From: CAXXOK01 sp963664595
Lineage (GTDB): Bacteria > Bacillota > Clostridia > Christensenellales > Aristaeellaceae
DNA length: 64,000 nucleotides
Reading direction: 5' to 3'
NCBI GenBank assembly: GCA_963664595.2
Contig: CAXXOK010000002.1
Span: forward strand, 124,001-188,000
The notes under the pieces were generated by a model. The model searched no databases. It saw only the letters and a list, made by a program, of their open reading frames with translations, and was not told the DNA's origin. Made by a program: the position numbers and the translations under genes. Below are positions 45,450 to 55,112 of the stretch, one piece after another (the first letter of the stretch is position 1; each line of letters starts with the position of its first letter).

Positions 45450-46334
45450 TCAGCCTTTAACCGAGCCAATCATGACACCTTTCACAAAATACTTTTGGAG
45501 AAACGGATACAAAACCATAAGCGGTGCGGAAGCTACCACAATCACTGCATATTTAATGACCAAAACAAGTTGGTTATATTCATCCGTCAATTCTCCACTG
45601 GTTTGATCGTTTGTTGTTTGTGCGCTCAGAAGGATCTCACGAAGGAATAATTGCAGGGGCTTCTTTTGATTACTATTGATAAAGATCATTGCATTAAAGT
45701 AGGAATTCCAATAGCCGACTGCCAAATACAGCGCTATCACAGCAATGATTGCTTTTGATAAAGGTATGGCAAAGCTGAAAAAGAACCGCATATTGCCGCA
45801 GCCATCAATGAACGCAGACTCCTGTAATTCGACCGGCAAAGTTGAAATATAGAAAGTGCGTATCAGAATAATGTTGAATACGGAGATGCTGCCAAATAAA
45901 ACCAATACAGCACTTGTATCCACCAGACCCAATGTGCGTACAACCAGATATGTTGGAATAAGCCCTCCGCTGAAATACATGGTGAAAACCATCAAAATCA
46001 TTATGATTGAACGTCCGGGAAGATCGCGGCGCGACAGAGAATAGCCTGCCGCCAGGCTGCCAAAAAGGCCCAAGCCGGTTCCGCCCAAAGTATAAAGAAC
46101 CGAATTCATAAAGCCAACCGATATACGCCAATCCGTGAGCACAAACTTGTAACCATTCGTTTGAAATCCCCTGGGGTAGAGTAAAAACTCCCCGGAGTTT
46201 ACAATGGTCGGGTTGGAAACCGACGCCAGCAGCACAAAATAAACCGGGTATAAACAAATGATTATCAATAGTATTAGAATGATATAAAAGATGACGGTCA
46301 GGGTCTTATCCCCTCTTGATTGTCGCATGTTCAT
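45450..46334 (-). CDS. ABC permease, LplC/YtcP type
   Basis: About 294 residues, six helices. IICLYPVYFVLLASVSNP is the usual start of LplC subunits; GGLIPTYLVVRTLGLVDT and the EAA loop TLPVELQESAFIDGCGNMRFFFSFAIPLSKA follow; C terminus KYFVKGVMIGSVKG. ATG at 46334 has GGAGAG seven bases upstream. Forms a heterodimer with the next permease. Confidence 0.92.
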   Translation of the reverse strand: MNMRQSRGDKTLTVIFYIILILLIIICLYPVYFVLLASVSNPTIVNSGEFLLYPRGFQTNGYKFVLTDWRISVGFMNSVLYTLGGTGLGLFGSLAAGYSLSRRDLPGRSIIMILMVFTMYFSGGLIPTYLVVRTLGLVDTSAVLVLFGSISVFNIILIRTFYISTLPVELQESAFIDGCGNMRFFFSFAIPLSKAIIAVIALYLAVGYWNSYFNAMIFINSNQKKPLQLFLREILLSAQTTNDQTSGELTDEYNQLVLVIKYAVIVVASAPLMVLYPFLQKYFVKGVMIGSVKG

Positions 46335-46368
46335 ATGCACTCTCCATTTAACAATTATTGGGGCTGTA

Positions 46369-47322
46369 TTACCAAAGACTGGTTTCGGAAAGCCTTTTAC
46401 ATACCAGATTCACAATCGAAAGCGTCGTGAAGTTGATGATATTGTTGAATAATCCGATTGCAGCCGAATAACTGAATTTTTGATTCAAGAGCCCCATCTT
46501 GTAGGTGTATGTAGCAAGAACTTCTGATACTGCTATATTCATGTCGTTTTGCATCAGATAGACTTTTTCATACCCAACGCTCATAATGCTGCCCGTGCTC
46601 AGGATAAGCAAAATGACCATTGTCGGTCTTATGCCCGGCAGATCAATGTGGATAATGCGCTGCAGTTTGCTCGCACCATCGATCATCGCAGCCTCATGCA
46701 ATTCCGGACTGATTCCAGACAGCGCTGCCATGTAAATAATTGAACTCCATCCCAACCCCTGCCAAACTCCGGACCAGACATACATGTGGCGGAAATATTG
46801 CGGCCTGGCCATGAAATAATCAGGCGTTCCCCCCAACGCGCGTATTATGTTGCTGATGAAGCCGGTGTTGACAGAAAAAAAGCACGACATCATGGCTACT
46901 AAAACTACCGTTGAAATAAAATACGGCAGATATGTAATGGTTTGTGTCAGACGGCGAAAACGGACGTTTCCGATGTTGTGCAGCATCAGCGCCAGGATAA
47001 TGGGCAACGGAAAGCCAGCAATTAAACCATAAAGGCTAAGGGAAACAGTGTTTTTAATAACGGAAAGGCTGAGCGGAGAGTGAAAGAAATAAGAAAACCA
47101 CTTAAAGCCCACAAACTCGCTGCCCGTTATTCCACCGGCAAAAGAGAAGTTTCTAAATGCGATCTGAACCCCGTACATCGGCCAATAACTAAATACAGCA
47201 AGATATATCAACGCCGGTGCAAGCAAAATATATAAAGCTACATTGCGCCTTGCTTGCTTTAAAGATGCTTTCATCAGGCTCGGAATACCTACGTTTGATC
47301 GTGAGGATGTTGTCATTTTCAT
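46369..47322 (-). CDS. ABC permease, LplB/YteP type
   Basis: About 317 residues, six helices. LYILLAPALIYLAVFSYWPMYGVQIAFRNF and the EAA loop GISPELHEAAMIDGASKLQRIIHIDLPGIRPT are standard; the C-terminal 'LLNQKFSYSAAIGLFNNIINF' is typical of LplB. ATG at 47322 follows GGAAAGG. First gene of this three-gene importer operon. The 250-base gap above (47323-47572) contains a TATACT box but no convincing -35. Confidence 0.92.
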   Translation of the reverse strand: MKMTTSSRSNVGIPSLMKASLKQARRNVALYILLAPALIYLAVFSYWPMYGVQIAFRNFSFAGGITGSEFVGFKWFSYFFHSPLSLSVIKNTVSLSLYGLIAGFPLPIILALMLHNIGNVRFRRLTQTITYLPYFISTVVLVAMMSCFFSVNTGFISNIIRALGGTPDYFMARPQYFRHMYVWSGVWQGLGWSSIIYMAALSGISPELHEAAMIDGASKLQRIIHIDLPGIRPTMVILLILSTGSIMSVGYEKVYLMQNDMNIAVSEVLATYTYKMGLLNQKFSYSAAIGLFNNIINFTTLSIVNLVCKRLSETSLW

Positions 47323-47572
47323 AAACGAATACCTTTCCAAATACTAAATATGAAATGTTCAATCTTGTAAAAGTATAGCATGACCATAAATCTTTCACCT
47401 TTGAAGACGTGCATGTACTCTTTGAATCCATGTAACAGATATAAAGACAGAACGGCTACGCTCAGGTGATCATGAAGCAGCCCCTTTCCCCTACGGTGAC
47501 GGACGGCTGTAAGAAAAGGGGAAAGAACGGTACTAGGATATCTGCCAGGTAAGCGATGAGTAAAGCGTTTAC

Positions 47573-48850
47573 CTAGGCACCGCTGGCTTTGCTGGTCATC
47601 AGATCCAGAATCAGCTGATCCGTTTTGGACATGCCGTCGCGGCCGACGCTGCCCAGGTTGTCGATGGTCTTTTCAACGTCCTTGTCCACAATGCCGTCGA
47701 TATCGGGCGCGTGCACGTTGTTGATGGCAAGCACGGCGCACTGCACCGCGGCGCTGACGGATGTCGCCACCTTGACGGCGCAGCCGGATTTGGCGCCGTC
47801 GCAAACCATGCCGGTGATGTTGGCAACCATATTTTTCACCGTGTAATCCACCTGGTTTTCCTTGCCGCCCAGCACGTACAGGATCCCGCAGGACGCGCCT
47901 ACCGCGGCGGCAATGCCGCACCCGCACAGCGCGCTCAGGCGGCCGACGCTGTGCTTGACATGCACGGTCATCAGCGCGGAAAGTGCAACAGCGCGCAAAA
48001 GCGTTTCCTCGGCAACGCCGCTTTTTTGGGCAAAAACCGTAACAGGCAGCAGGCATACCAACCCCTGATTGCCGCTGCCGGCCACGCTCATTACCGGCAG
48101 CTTGATCCCGGCCATGCGGGCGTCGCAGGCGGCGGCGGTGGTGGAAACGGCGCAGTTGCCGATGTCCGCGCCCAGAATATGGCTGGTTTGACCGGAGCTG
48201 GCGATATGGTATCCAACGGACATGCCATATTTGCCGGACAGGCCTTCCCGGGCTATGGCAAGGTTCATTTCGATACCGTCCTTTAAAAAGGCCAGCTCGT
48301 GTATGGGAACCGTTTCACAGAAACGGTAGATGGCATGCACCGACAGCTCTGCCGCCTCTCCGCTTTCCTGGTTCTGCGAGGAAAGCTCCTCGTGCTTTAC
48401 CGAGACGCCGTCCAGAATCAGATCCGTAATCAGCGTATGCGAGCGTTGGATGATCGCCGTCGCACTGTGGCCGCTGCCAAAGGCGCGAACCTCGATATAC
48501 AGGGGTTCCGAATCCGGCTGCTGCTTTACGGTGATCCGTCCTTCGTCAATCATGCGTCTGCCGTTTGCCGCGTCCTGCGGGGTAATGTCGCACAGCACTT
48601 CCAATCCGGCATCCGTGCGCCCGGCCAGTGCGCCAAGCGCGGCGGCGATTGGCAGCCCGGACATATCGCTGCCGGGAATCCCCACGCTCATGGCGTTTTT
48701 CAATATATTGCGGCTTCCCAATACCTCCAGCCGCTCCACGTCAAACCCAAGGGTTTTGTGCGCCCACGCGGCAGCATACGCTACAGCGATGGGCTCGGTA
48801 CACCCCAGGGCGGGTACCACTTCCTTTTTCAGCAAGGCTACATAATCCAT
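47573..48850 (-). CDS. cyuA: L-cysteine desulfidase (CyuA/YhaM, UPF0597 family)
   Basis: 425 residues. VPALGCTEPIAVAYAAA at the N terminus, GSGHSATAIIQ, CGCGIAAAVGASCGILY and VCDGAKSGCAVKVATS are the conserved blocks of the UPF0597 family; the cysteines (Cys17 and those of the last two blocks) bind an oxygen-sensitive [4Fe-4S] cluster. Known members convert L-cysteine to pyruvate, ammonia and sulfide in the cytoplasm. AGGAGG precedes ATG. It stands alone between sugar genes. Codon use is strikingly G+C-rich compared with both sides, suggesting a different origin. A serine-dehydratase-like activity is the alternative. Confidence 0.88.
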   Translation of the reverse strand: MDYVALLKKEVVPALGCTEPIAVAYAAAWAHKTLGFDVERLEVLGSRNILKNAMSVGIPGSDMSGLPIAAALGALAGRTDAGLEVLCDITPQDAANGRRMIDEGRITVKQQPDSEPLYIEVRAFGSGHSATAIIQRSHTLITDLILDGVSVKHEELSSQNQESGEAAELSVHAIYRFCETVPIHELAFLKDGIEMNLAIAREGLSGKYGMSVGYHIASSGQTSHILGADIGNCAVSTTAAACDARMAGIKLPVMSVAGSGNQGLVCLLPVTVFAQKSGVAEETLLRAVALSALMTVHVKHSVGRLSALCGCGIAAAVGASCGILYVLGGKENQVDYTVKNMVANITGMVCDGAKSGCAVKVATSVSAAVQCAVLAINNVHAPDIDGIVDKDVEKTIDNLGSVGRDGMSKTDQLILDLMTSKASGA

Positions 48851-49089
48851 TGAACAAGATCCTCCTGTCGTCTCTCAAACGTGGGATATTTTTATGTTCC
48901 AAAATCGTGCCCCGGTAACCATTGAGGGTAACACCGTATCGGCTGCGCAGCGTTTGTGCGGCTAACTGTACGGCGTGGGCTTTGCGGCGCCTGGCTGATA
49001 GGGCTTGCATGCATGCACAGGCGCGATCTGGGCAAGGCCGGCTCGTCGGCCCCCTTCCCCCAAATATCTGCCAAGCTATATGTGTGTCC

Positions 49090-50859
49090 CTAAAGAATGT
49101 CAACAGCAAAAACACGGCATTCTTCATATCCCCATGTATCAAGGAAAGTGATGATTACTTCCGATGCATGAATATCTGCCTGATGGCGGCATAAGCGCTG
49201 ATGGTTGTCATTTACCTCCACTATCGTAACGGTTACTCCATCCGGAAAGACCGCCTCTATCCGGTACGATTTAACAAGTGTTTTGGGCACATATGAATCC
49301 GGCCAGTCAAGGGGACGGTTGTGAATCATTGGACGCTTGAGCTGCATTTCCGGTTCCGGGAGCGTTGCACGGTCTAAATCACTATCGAAAATGATCCGTA
49401 TACCCGTGATATGTTCAGGTTTCTTAAACGCAAAACGTACTCGCCCGCCCTTTTGGACAGTCCATGCATTATCATCCGTTCCATTCCGGCGTTCATAACC
49501 ATTGAAAAGCTTCTCAACGCATGGTGCGTCTCCACTCCGTTTGGCCAAGGAACTCAATGCGGATATGGGCCGACGTGTAAATAGCAGCCAGCAATCATCA
49601 TCCATAAGCGTCTCACGCAGTTCTTTCAGATGATGTTCATAAACGCCGCGAGGCAAAGTCCCGGCAGCGATGGCAATTGACGCAGCTGTGCCAACTGCCT
49701 GTCCAAGAAGCGCGCATGTGGCCATCACCCGGGTGGAGCTTAAAGCACTATGTGTCGTAGAAATATTACGGCCCGCAAACATAAGGTTACTGATATTTTT
49801 CGAATAGAGGCATCTGTATGGGATTCCATAGGGCGATGTAACCGGATGATAGATCGTAGGCCGTTCACCTGTGCGAAAACCATAAGGATGGTGATCATCC
49901 ATCATCCATCCGCCATATGCGACAAGGTCATCGAATTCGCCTTTTGATTCCACATCGTGCTGGGTAAGGATATAGTCTCCAACATAACGGCGGCTTTCCC
50001 GTTTGCCGGGGAGCATTCCCATCCATGAAAGACGCCAGCACAGATTTTTGTCCCGTTGATCGGGATCGTTTTTCAAGTAATCCCAAATGCCAAAGGCGAC
50101 AGCGTATAATTCATCACGAATTTTCTCTGTGTCCGAGATCGTATCCCGTTCACCGCCAAGCTCGATGTACCAGAAATTTTCCAGATTAGAGTTTAGATCA
50201 GGCAATCGATACGGCAAATCATCTTTGGTATACTTTTCTGCCCAGACCGGGGGTATAAAAACAGAAGCTCGTTCTCCCTCCTCCGCCTGAATCAGGCAAG
50301 ACATACCCATTGTCTTTCGATCCGGTTTTAATGGTGCGATCGATTCGCCATACTCCTGCCGCCCTTCGCGGCCAACACGATATTCCGCTCCTGTCAGCGG
50401 CGCGAGGATACTGTCGCCAGAGCAATCTGCAAATAGCGTTGCCTTAACATGATGAAAAGTCTGTGTCGTCATCTGCCACCCGGTAACACTCACGATCTTG
50501 TTGTCCTCCATCGCTGCGTCCAGACATGAGCAGTTAAGTAATAGTGTGATATTAGGCTCAAACCGTACTTTTTCATATAAAATCGTATCCCATATACAGT
50601 AATTCTTATGTGGGTTTCGGTACTGGTTTTCGAGCAGTATTTCCTCAATGATCCCCGTTTCACGGTTGTTGGACCCAAGAGCGCCGCAGACCCACATACG
50701 CACCTCACTGGATGCGTTTCCACCAACCATCGGTCTGTCCTGCATCAGTACTACTTTCGTCCCGTGCCGTGCAGCGGCAATCGCAGCACACATACCCGCA
50801 AGGCCTCCCCCAACAATACAAAAATCCACTGTATGATCTTTTTGAGCCAATAGATTCAT
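49090..50859 (-). CDS. FAD-dependent oxidoreductase with C-terminal beta-rich domain
   Basis: 589 residues. VDFCIVGGGLAGMCAAIAAARHGTKVVLMQDR (11-42) is the Rossmann FAD motif; NASSEVRMWVCGA and LFADCSGDSILAPLTGAEYRVGREGRQEYGE are typical of the PF12831-type FAD oxidoreductases, as is MFAGRNISTTHSALSSTRVMATCALLGQAVGTAA. The last ~110 residues (from about FAFKKPEHITGIRIIFDSDLDR) are beta-rich and resemble a discoidin/carbohydrate-binding sandwich. No signal peptide. Such proteins occur in polysaccharide-use loci with unknown substrates. The 239 bases to cyuA (48851-49089) hold no gene. Confidence 0.85.
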   Translation of the reverse strand: MNLLAQKDHTVDFCIVGGGLAGMCAAIAAARHGTKVVLMQDRPMVGGNASSEVRMWVCGALGSNNRETGIIEEILLENQYRNPHKNYCIWDTILYEKVRFEPNITLLLNCSCLDAAMEDNKIVSVTGWQMTTQTFHHVKATLFADCSGDSILAPLTGAEYRVGREGRQEYGESIAPLKPDRKTMGMSCLIQAEEGERASVFIPPVWAEKYTKDDLPYRLPDLNSNLENFWYIELGGERDTISDTEKIRDELYAVAFGIWDYLKNDPDQRDKNLCWRLSWMGMLPGKRESRRYVGDYILTQHDVESKGEFDDLVAYGGWMMDDHHPYGFRTGERPTIYHPVTSPYGIPYRCLYSKNISNLMFAGRNISTTHSALSSTRVMATCALLGQAVGTAASIAIAAGTLPRGVYEHHLKELRETLMDDDCWLLFTRRPISALSSLAKRSGDAPCVEKLFNGYERRNGTDDNAWTVQKGGRVRFAFKKPEHITGIRIIFDSDLDRATLPEPEMQLKRPMIHNRPLDWPDSYVPKTLVKSYRIEAVFPDGVTVTIVEVNDNHQRLCRHQADIHASEVIITFLDTWGYEECRVFAVDIL

Positions 50860-51122
50860 AAACGATAACTCCTTGCTGTTTGTAATAGGAAGGTTCTAAC
50901 TGCTTTCCCCTATAATTTGATATACTGATTAATTGCCGCTCATGAATGCCGGCGGCGTTCCGGTTTCAGCTTGGCTGGAATATCTGGCAGCCGCCCAAAG
51001 AATTTATTCACACAAACCAATATCCTCACGGAACCTTCCATTGTTCCCTTCATGTGATAAAGGTTGACGGTATACCGTTGCTTTTCCGTAAGGAAAAGAG
51101 GATAACAGCCTGCGTTAGTACC

Positions 51123-51548
51123 CTATGTATATGCCAAATACCCAGCGGTGATGCCGTCAATTTCTTTCATAAAGCTTTTATGTCTGGCAAGCATACTTTT
51201 GTATGTGCCTATTTGATCCGGTTTGATAGAGTCCATGTTATCAGCCGCAGCAAAATTACTTTCTGTGCCTCGGTTAATCCCACAATTATTTGCCGTTGAT
51301 GCCAAAACAAGACCTGCCTTTATCAACGTTTTTGCGTATAACAACGATGTAGTGCATCGGTAACGGTCAACGGTATATCCAAACGGTTCGCAGGCTATGG
51401 GAGTCTCCAAATTCCCGACAGGATCATCGCAAAACAAGTAATTTTCATATCGTAACTTTCCATTGAAGGCATCCCCCACATTTGTTTTGTATACCATCAA
51501 TTGCTTTATCTGGTACATGATGTCACTGCCGAATAACAGTCTTGCCAC
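51123..51548 (-). pseudogene. CapA-like metallophosphatase fragment
   Basis: 141 residues from GTG (AGGAGG upstream). MARLLFGSDIMYQ, DDPVGNLETPIACEPFGYTV, LLYAKTLIKAGLVLASTANNCGINRGTESNFAAADNMDSIKPDQIGTYKS follow the pattern of CapA/PgsA-type enzymes, but the metal-binding ANNH reads ANNC and the protein stops where more than half of the domain should follow. Probably a decayed gene. The 263-base gap before it (50860-51122) is featureless. Confidence 0.65.
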
Positions 51549-51716
51549 AAGAGGTTCCTCCTGATTTTTGCTTATTATACTGTATTTGTGATAGGCGTAA
51601 AAAGTAGGTAAACTAGCTAAAGCACCAATGTCAACAAATCATGCACGCGTTTAAAGATATTAATCGGGGATATGAAATATAATGTATATGAAAACTCTCG
51701 TACTGGAGGATATACC

Positions 51717-52790
51717 ATGAGGATTGATCATGATTTCGAAGGTGGAAACATTGAAGTGATCTCCATTGGAGATCATGAGGTTACGCTTGCGTGCGAACAG
51801 CGTGACACAGAGGACGACTGGTTTTATTGGGCTTTTCGTGTTTGTGGAGCACAAGGGAAAACATTTGTTTTCAGCTTTATCGACAAACAACGTGTGGGCT
51901 ACTTTGGCGGGGCGGTCAGCCACGACAATAAAACCTGGGAATGGACAAACTCTGCGTTAGCGGACTATACGGGATTCGCTTATACATTTGGCCCTGATGA
52001 AAAGGAAGTTTATTTTTGCCATGATCTTCGTTATGGGCTGGAACAATTTCAAAGCATGACTGAAGAACTGAATCTTGACATCCATACGTTATGCCTTTCA
52101 GAGAAAGGGAGGCATGTGCCGTATGTACGATTTGGTGAAGGGGAACAAACGCTGTTACTGGCGGCCAGGCATCACGCCTGTGAGTCAACGGGCAACTATG
52201 TCATGGAAGGTATCCTGCGGGAGTTGGTCAAAAAACCACTCTTGGGAGTGGCTGTGATCGCTATTCCCTTTATTGATCTTGATGGGGTCGTAGACGGCGA
52301 CCAGGGAAAAAACCGTAAACCGCACGACCATAATCGTGATTATGGCCGAAACTCAAAATCCATATATGCCGCCGTTCGTGCTGTCAGGTCTCTTGCAGAC
52401 CAAGAAAACATTGTCTGGGCACTGGACCTTCATTCGCCATGGCACTTTGGCGGCAGAAATGATGTTTGCTTTGAAGTTCGGAAAAATATAGTGGCACATG
52501 TACAGGCACGCTTCGGCGAACTTCTCCAGGCCCAAAGCCGTAAAAACGCAAAGGCTTTCCAATACCAGACTGTAAACGATCTGGACGAAGGCTGCGAATG
52601 GAATATCAACAGTCAAATTGATGTGTCTTTTTCCGGGTTTTTTACGAATCGGGAAGGCGTACGTCTCTCACTTTCCATTGAAACCCCCTACTTTGGTACC
52701 GTTGAAAACCGCGCAACGCAGCAAAGCCTGACTGAATTGGGGATCTGTGCTGGACAAGCAATCCGTAATGCTTTTGAAGAAGGCATGTAA
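51717..52790 (+). CDS. M14-family zinc carboxypeptidase-like protein
   Basis: About 357 residues from ATG at 51717 (GGAGG upstream). An N-terminal beta-rich domain (~1-110: DWFYWAFRVCGAQGKTFVFSFI) precedes a peptidase domain with H153-x-x-E156 (AARHHACES), H239 (ALDLHSP) and the catalytic glutamate E322 (SIETPY). This is the layout of cytosolic-type M14 carboxypeptidases and their deacylase relatives. No signal peptide. It could trim amino acids from glycan- or peptidoglycan-derived compounds; substrate unknown. Transcribed away from the CapA fragment. Confidence 0.8.
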   Translation: MRIDHDFEGGNIEVISIGDHEVTLACEQRDTEDDWFYWAFRVCGAQGKTFVFSFIDKQRVGYFGGAVSHDNKTWEWTNSALADYTGFAYTFGPDEKEVYFCHDLRYGLEQFQSMTEELNLDIHTLCLSEKGRHVPYVRFGEGEQTLLLAARHHACESTGNYVMEGILRELVKKPLLGVAVIAIPFIDLDGVVDGDQGKNRKPHDHNRDYGRNSKSIYAAVRAVRSLADQENIVWALDLHSPWHFGGRNDVCFEVRKNIVAHVQARFGELLQAQSRKNAKAFQYQTVNDLDEGCEWNINSQIDVSFSGFFTNREGVRLSLSIETPYFGTVENRATQQSLTELGICAGQAIRNAFEEGM

Positions 52791-53258
52791 CAAGAAGCTT
52801 TGAAAGCCTTGCCCCCGAGCGGTGTACCAAAATGGCATGATAAGTTAACGTATCGAAGAAATCGCTCCCGATATCTGGAAGTATCCATATCGCTATGCCT
52901 CCTTGAAGCAGAATTGACTGGCTGGCATCGCGCAGAAGAGCGTCATTATTTCTGTCGTAACACCATAATGCAGTTCTTGGCAAGAGAAGGTCACAAGAAA
53001 CAATGGATATTTTACGTCTTTTATACAGTCCTCAAAAATGATGAACCGGTGTATGTGCGCATGCTAAATGCCTTGCAAACCAATAACCGGTGCTGCCATT
53101 GCATTTCCACACAATATCCAGTGCGATGTCCGCAAATTTTCGCGCGTTTAGTATCTCATCGATCATTTGCTGATTGGCCGCGTATGCAAATGCAGATTCA
53201 TTCTCTTTTCGTAGCAAGCGCTTACCGCCGTTTTATTTACTTGGCAATCTCATCTGGA
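52791..53258. other. Gap without confirmed genes
   Basis: 468 bases between the M14 gene and the IS5 element. A minus-strand stretch (53032-53217) encodes a soluble-looking piece, MIDEILNARKFADIALDIVW, with no ribosome binding site and no recognised family; it may be the end of a gene cut by the IS insertion. Nothing else is visible. Confidence 0.4.
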
Positions 53259-53314
53259 CAGTGTCGATAAAAGATATGTAATATAATAGAGAAAACCAGC
53301 AAGGGATGATCTCT

Positions 53315-53788
53315 ATGCCGGTGGATTACCATAGACATGACATAAGCGATGGCGTGTGGGCTTTACTGGAGCCTCTTCATATTGGCCGTAAAAGCACATG
53401 GGGCAGGAACGCCAAGGATAATCGAAAGTTCATTAACGCGGTATTCTGGATATTGCGAACAGGTGCGCCGTGGAGAGATTTACCGCCTGATTATAGGAAC
53501 TGGAATAATGTCTATCGTCATTTCCGCAGGTGGAGAGATAAGGGAGAATTGGCGCGGATCCTTATAATCCTGATTCTGGAGCCCGACTTTGAGTGGCTTA
53601 TGAGTGACACAAGCTATGTAAAGGTTCATTCACACGCTTCTGGCGAAGCAAGCGGCAAGCAGGATATGGAGCGAATAAAAGGGAGCCTAACACAAAGATA
53701 CATTTGGCCGTGGATGCACATGGTATGCCGGTCAGAATCATTGTTACGGCAGGTGCCACTCGTGATTCAACGCGAGCATGCGCTCTGA
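53315..53788 (+). CDS. IS5-family transposase, first frame
   Basis: 157 residues, MPVDYHRHDISDGVWALLEP, then WGRNAKDNRKFINAVFWILRTGAPWRDLPPDYRNWNNVYRHFRRWRDKG and SDTSYVKVHSHASG with the first catalytic aspartate. After about residue 125 the frame turns into the tail seen in other IS427 elements (LTQRYIWPWMHMVCRSESL), because the true continuation lies in the next frame. Made as a fusion by frameshifting. Confidence 0.85.
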   Translation: MPVDYHRHDISDGVWALLEPLHIGRKSTWGRNAKDNRKFINAVFWILRTGAPWRDLPPDYRNWNNVYRHFRRWRDKGELARILIILILEPDFEWLMSDTSYVKVHSHASGEASGKQDMERIKGSLTQRYIWPWMHMVCRSESLLRQVPLVIQREHAL

Positions 53789-54093
53789 TTGAGGGTGTTA
53801 CTACAGAAGCTCTGCTTGCTGATCGAGGGTATGGTTCAAACGGGATGATTGCAGCAGCGATTCGAAACGAAATACAGGTTTGCATACCGCCCAAACGCAA
53901 CCGGGAAGAAAAACGGGCGTATGATGTGTACCTCTATAAGCTGCGGCATTTGGTAGAAAATGCCTTTCTGCTGCTGGGACGTTGGCGAGGGATTGCAACG
54001 AGCTATGCCAAGTATATTGTTTCGTTCGTTGCCACCGTCCAAATTCGTTGTATTGCAATTTGGCATTCTGCTCATGTATATCTATTGTCGGCC
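53704..54093 (+). CDS. IS5-family transposase, second frame
   Basis: Reads MAVDAHGMPVRIIVTAGATRDST, then EALLADRGYGSNGMIAAAIRNEIQVCIPPKRNREEKRAYD (second D) and YKLRHLVENAFLLLGRWRGIATSYAKYIVSFVATVQIRCIAIW (E). Joined to the first frame at about 53690, near an AAAAGGG run that fits programmed -1 frameshifting. The usual stop after IAIW is absent, so this frame continues out of the element to 54276 through the opposite-strand AraC gene. Confidence 0.85.
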
Positions 54094-54102
54094 TTATCTA
54101 AT

Positions 54103-54972
54103 TTACCTCTGGTTTTCTGTAGCAAACTGCCGATCACCGAATCCCGGTGTTCCATTTTTATAGTCTCCAGGATTCATACCGGTGGTTTTCTTAAAAACCC
54201 GATAGAAATGAGCGATGTCATAAAACCCGAGTTCACCGGCGATTTCATCCAGCGACATAAGGCCGGAATTCAGTAATTCTTTGGCCCTGTTACATCGCAG
54301 GTTGTTTCTGTATTGAGCGGGAGAAAAACCGGTATACTGCTTGACGATCTTGCGGAAACGGGTTTCGCTGATAAAGCACATACTGGCCAGTTTTGGAATC
54401 GGCGTATTTTCGGTGAAATGATGCTCCAGATACGTAAGTCCCGTTTCAATAACTGCATAGATGCCAGAAGGATTGTTTTGCTGAGAAACCGCTGTTGCGA
54501 TATCTGTGAGAAGCTCCAGCGCTTTGAATTTTATAACGGCAGGCGATACAACACCTCGTTTGTTCAGCTTGATCGCATCTAAAAATTTGTTGCGTATCGA
54601 AAGAGCATTCGGCAGTTTGGCAACCACTATTGTATCGGACAGTGTTAACGTGAGAAAAGAATGGTTCAGTATTTCGAAATTAAGCAGCCCAAAATGGCAC
54701 TTCTCATTTTTTTCACCCTTACTAAACCTGCACCAATAATGGTTTTGCTTGGGTAAAAAAACGATATCGCCTTCCTTAGCTTTATATAGAAGTGTCTTTT
54801 GGCTGTAATATTGGATCTCACCCGAAAAAATAAAGATAATGCCGTTTCCACCCTCTCTACCGTTTGATGGCGTTTGAAAGATGGAATCATGATCCCGGAA
54901 CTGTTCAATGAAAATCGAATGAAACAAATAATAATTTTCGGTCAGTAAAACGCGAAACAAATCATTTGTCAT
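54103..54972 (-). CDS. AraC-family regulator with cupin-type sensor
   Basis: About 289 residues. N-terminal half is beta-rich (GGNGIIFIFSGEIQYYSQKTLLYKAKEGDIVFLPKQNHYW), a cupin-like ligand domain, then the double helix-turn-helix (IPKLASMCFISETRFRKIVKQYTGFSPAQYRNNLRCNRAKELL...LDEIAGELGFYDIAHFYRVFKKTTGMNPGDYK). ATG at 54972 follows AAAGGAA. The final residues (GDRQFATENQR) lie next to the IS5 end, but the fold is complete. May control the isomerase/dehydrogenase genes beyond it or the M14 gene. Confidence 0.9.
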   Translation of the reverse strand: MTNDLFRVLLTENYYLFHSIFIEQFRDHDSIFQTPSNGREGGNGIIFIFSGEIQYYSQKTLLYKAKEGDIVFLPKQNHYWCRFSKGEKNEKCHFGLLNFEILNHSFLTLTLSDTIVVAKLPNALSIRNKFLDAIKLNKRGVVSPAVIKFKALELLTDIATAVSQQNNPSGIYAVIETGLTYLEHHFTENTPIPKLASMCFISETRFRKIVKQYTGFSPAQYRNNLRCNRAKELLNSGLMSLDEIAGELGFYDIAHFYRVFKKTTGMNPGDYKNGTPGFGDRQFATENQR

Positions 54973-55112
54973 AATATTTCCTTTCATCAGGGATTTCAAT
55001 AAAAGTACTTAGCGTATTACAAAAGCATGGTTACAATATTCCCAATGTGATTATATCCGAATTGTACTATTATATGATCAGTTCGTACATAATATTATCC
55101 TTATACGCTGCC

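Larger units (their letters stand above)
53259..54093 (+). mobile_element. IS5-family (IS427 group) insertion sequence
   Basis: About 835 bases with two overlapping transposase frames. Left end reads CAGTGTCGATAAAAGATATG, right end (inward) GGCCGACAATAGATATACATG, imperfect inverses. It lies ten bases from the stop of the AraC gene at 54103. A remnant of a related element is at 41551. Confidence 0.8.

Noticed and set aside
47711..48286. Long frame opposite cyuA
   Set aside because: Antisense frames are expected in G+C-rich genes; its histidine/alanine-rich sequence is an artefact of the cyuA codons.
52800..53270. Rightward 156-codon open frame after the M14 gene
   Set aside because: No ribosome binding site, odd composition, and ends inside the IS5 terminal repeat; probably chance.
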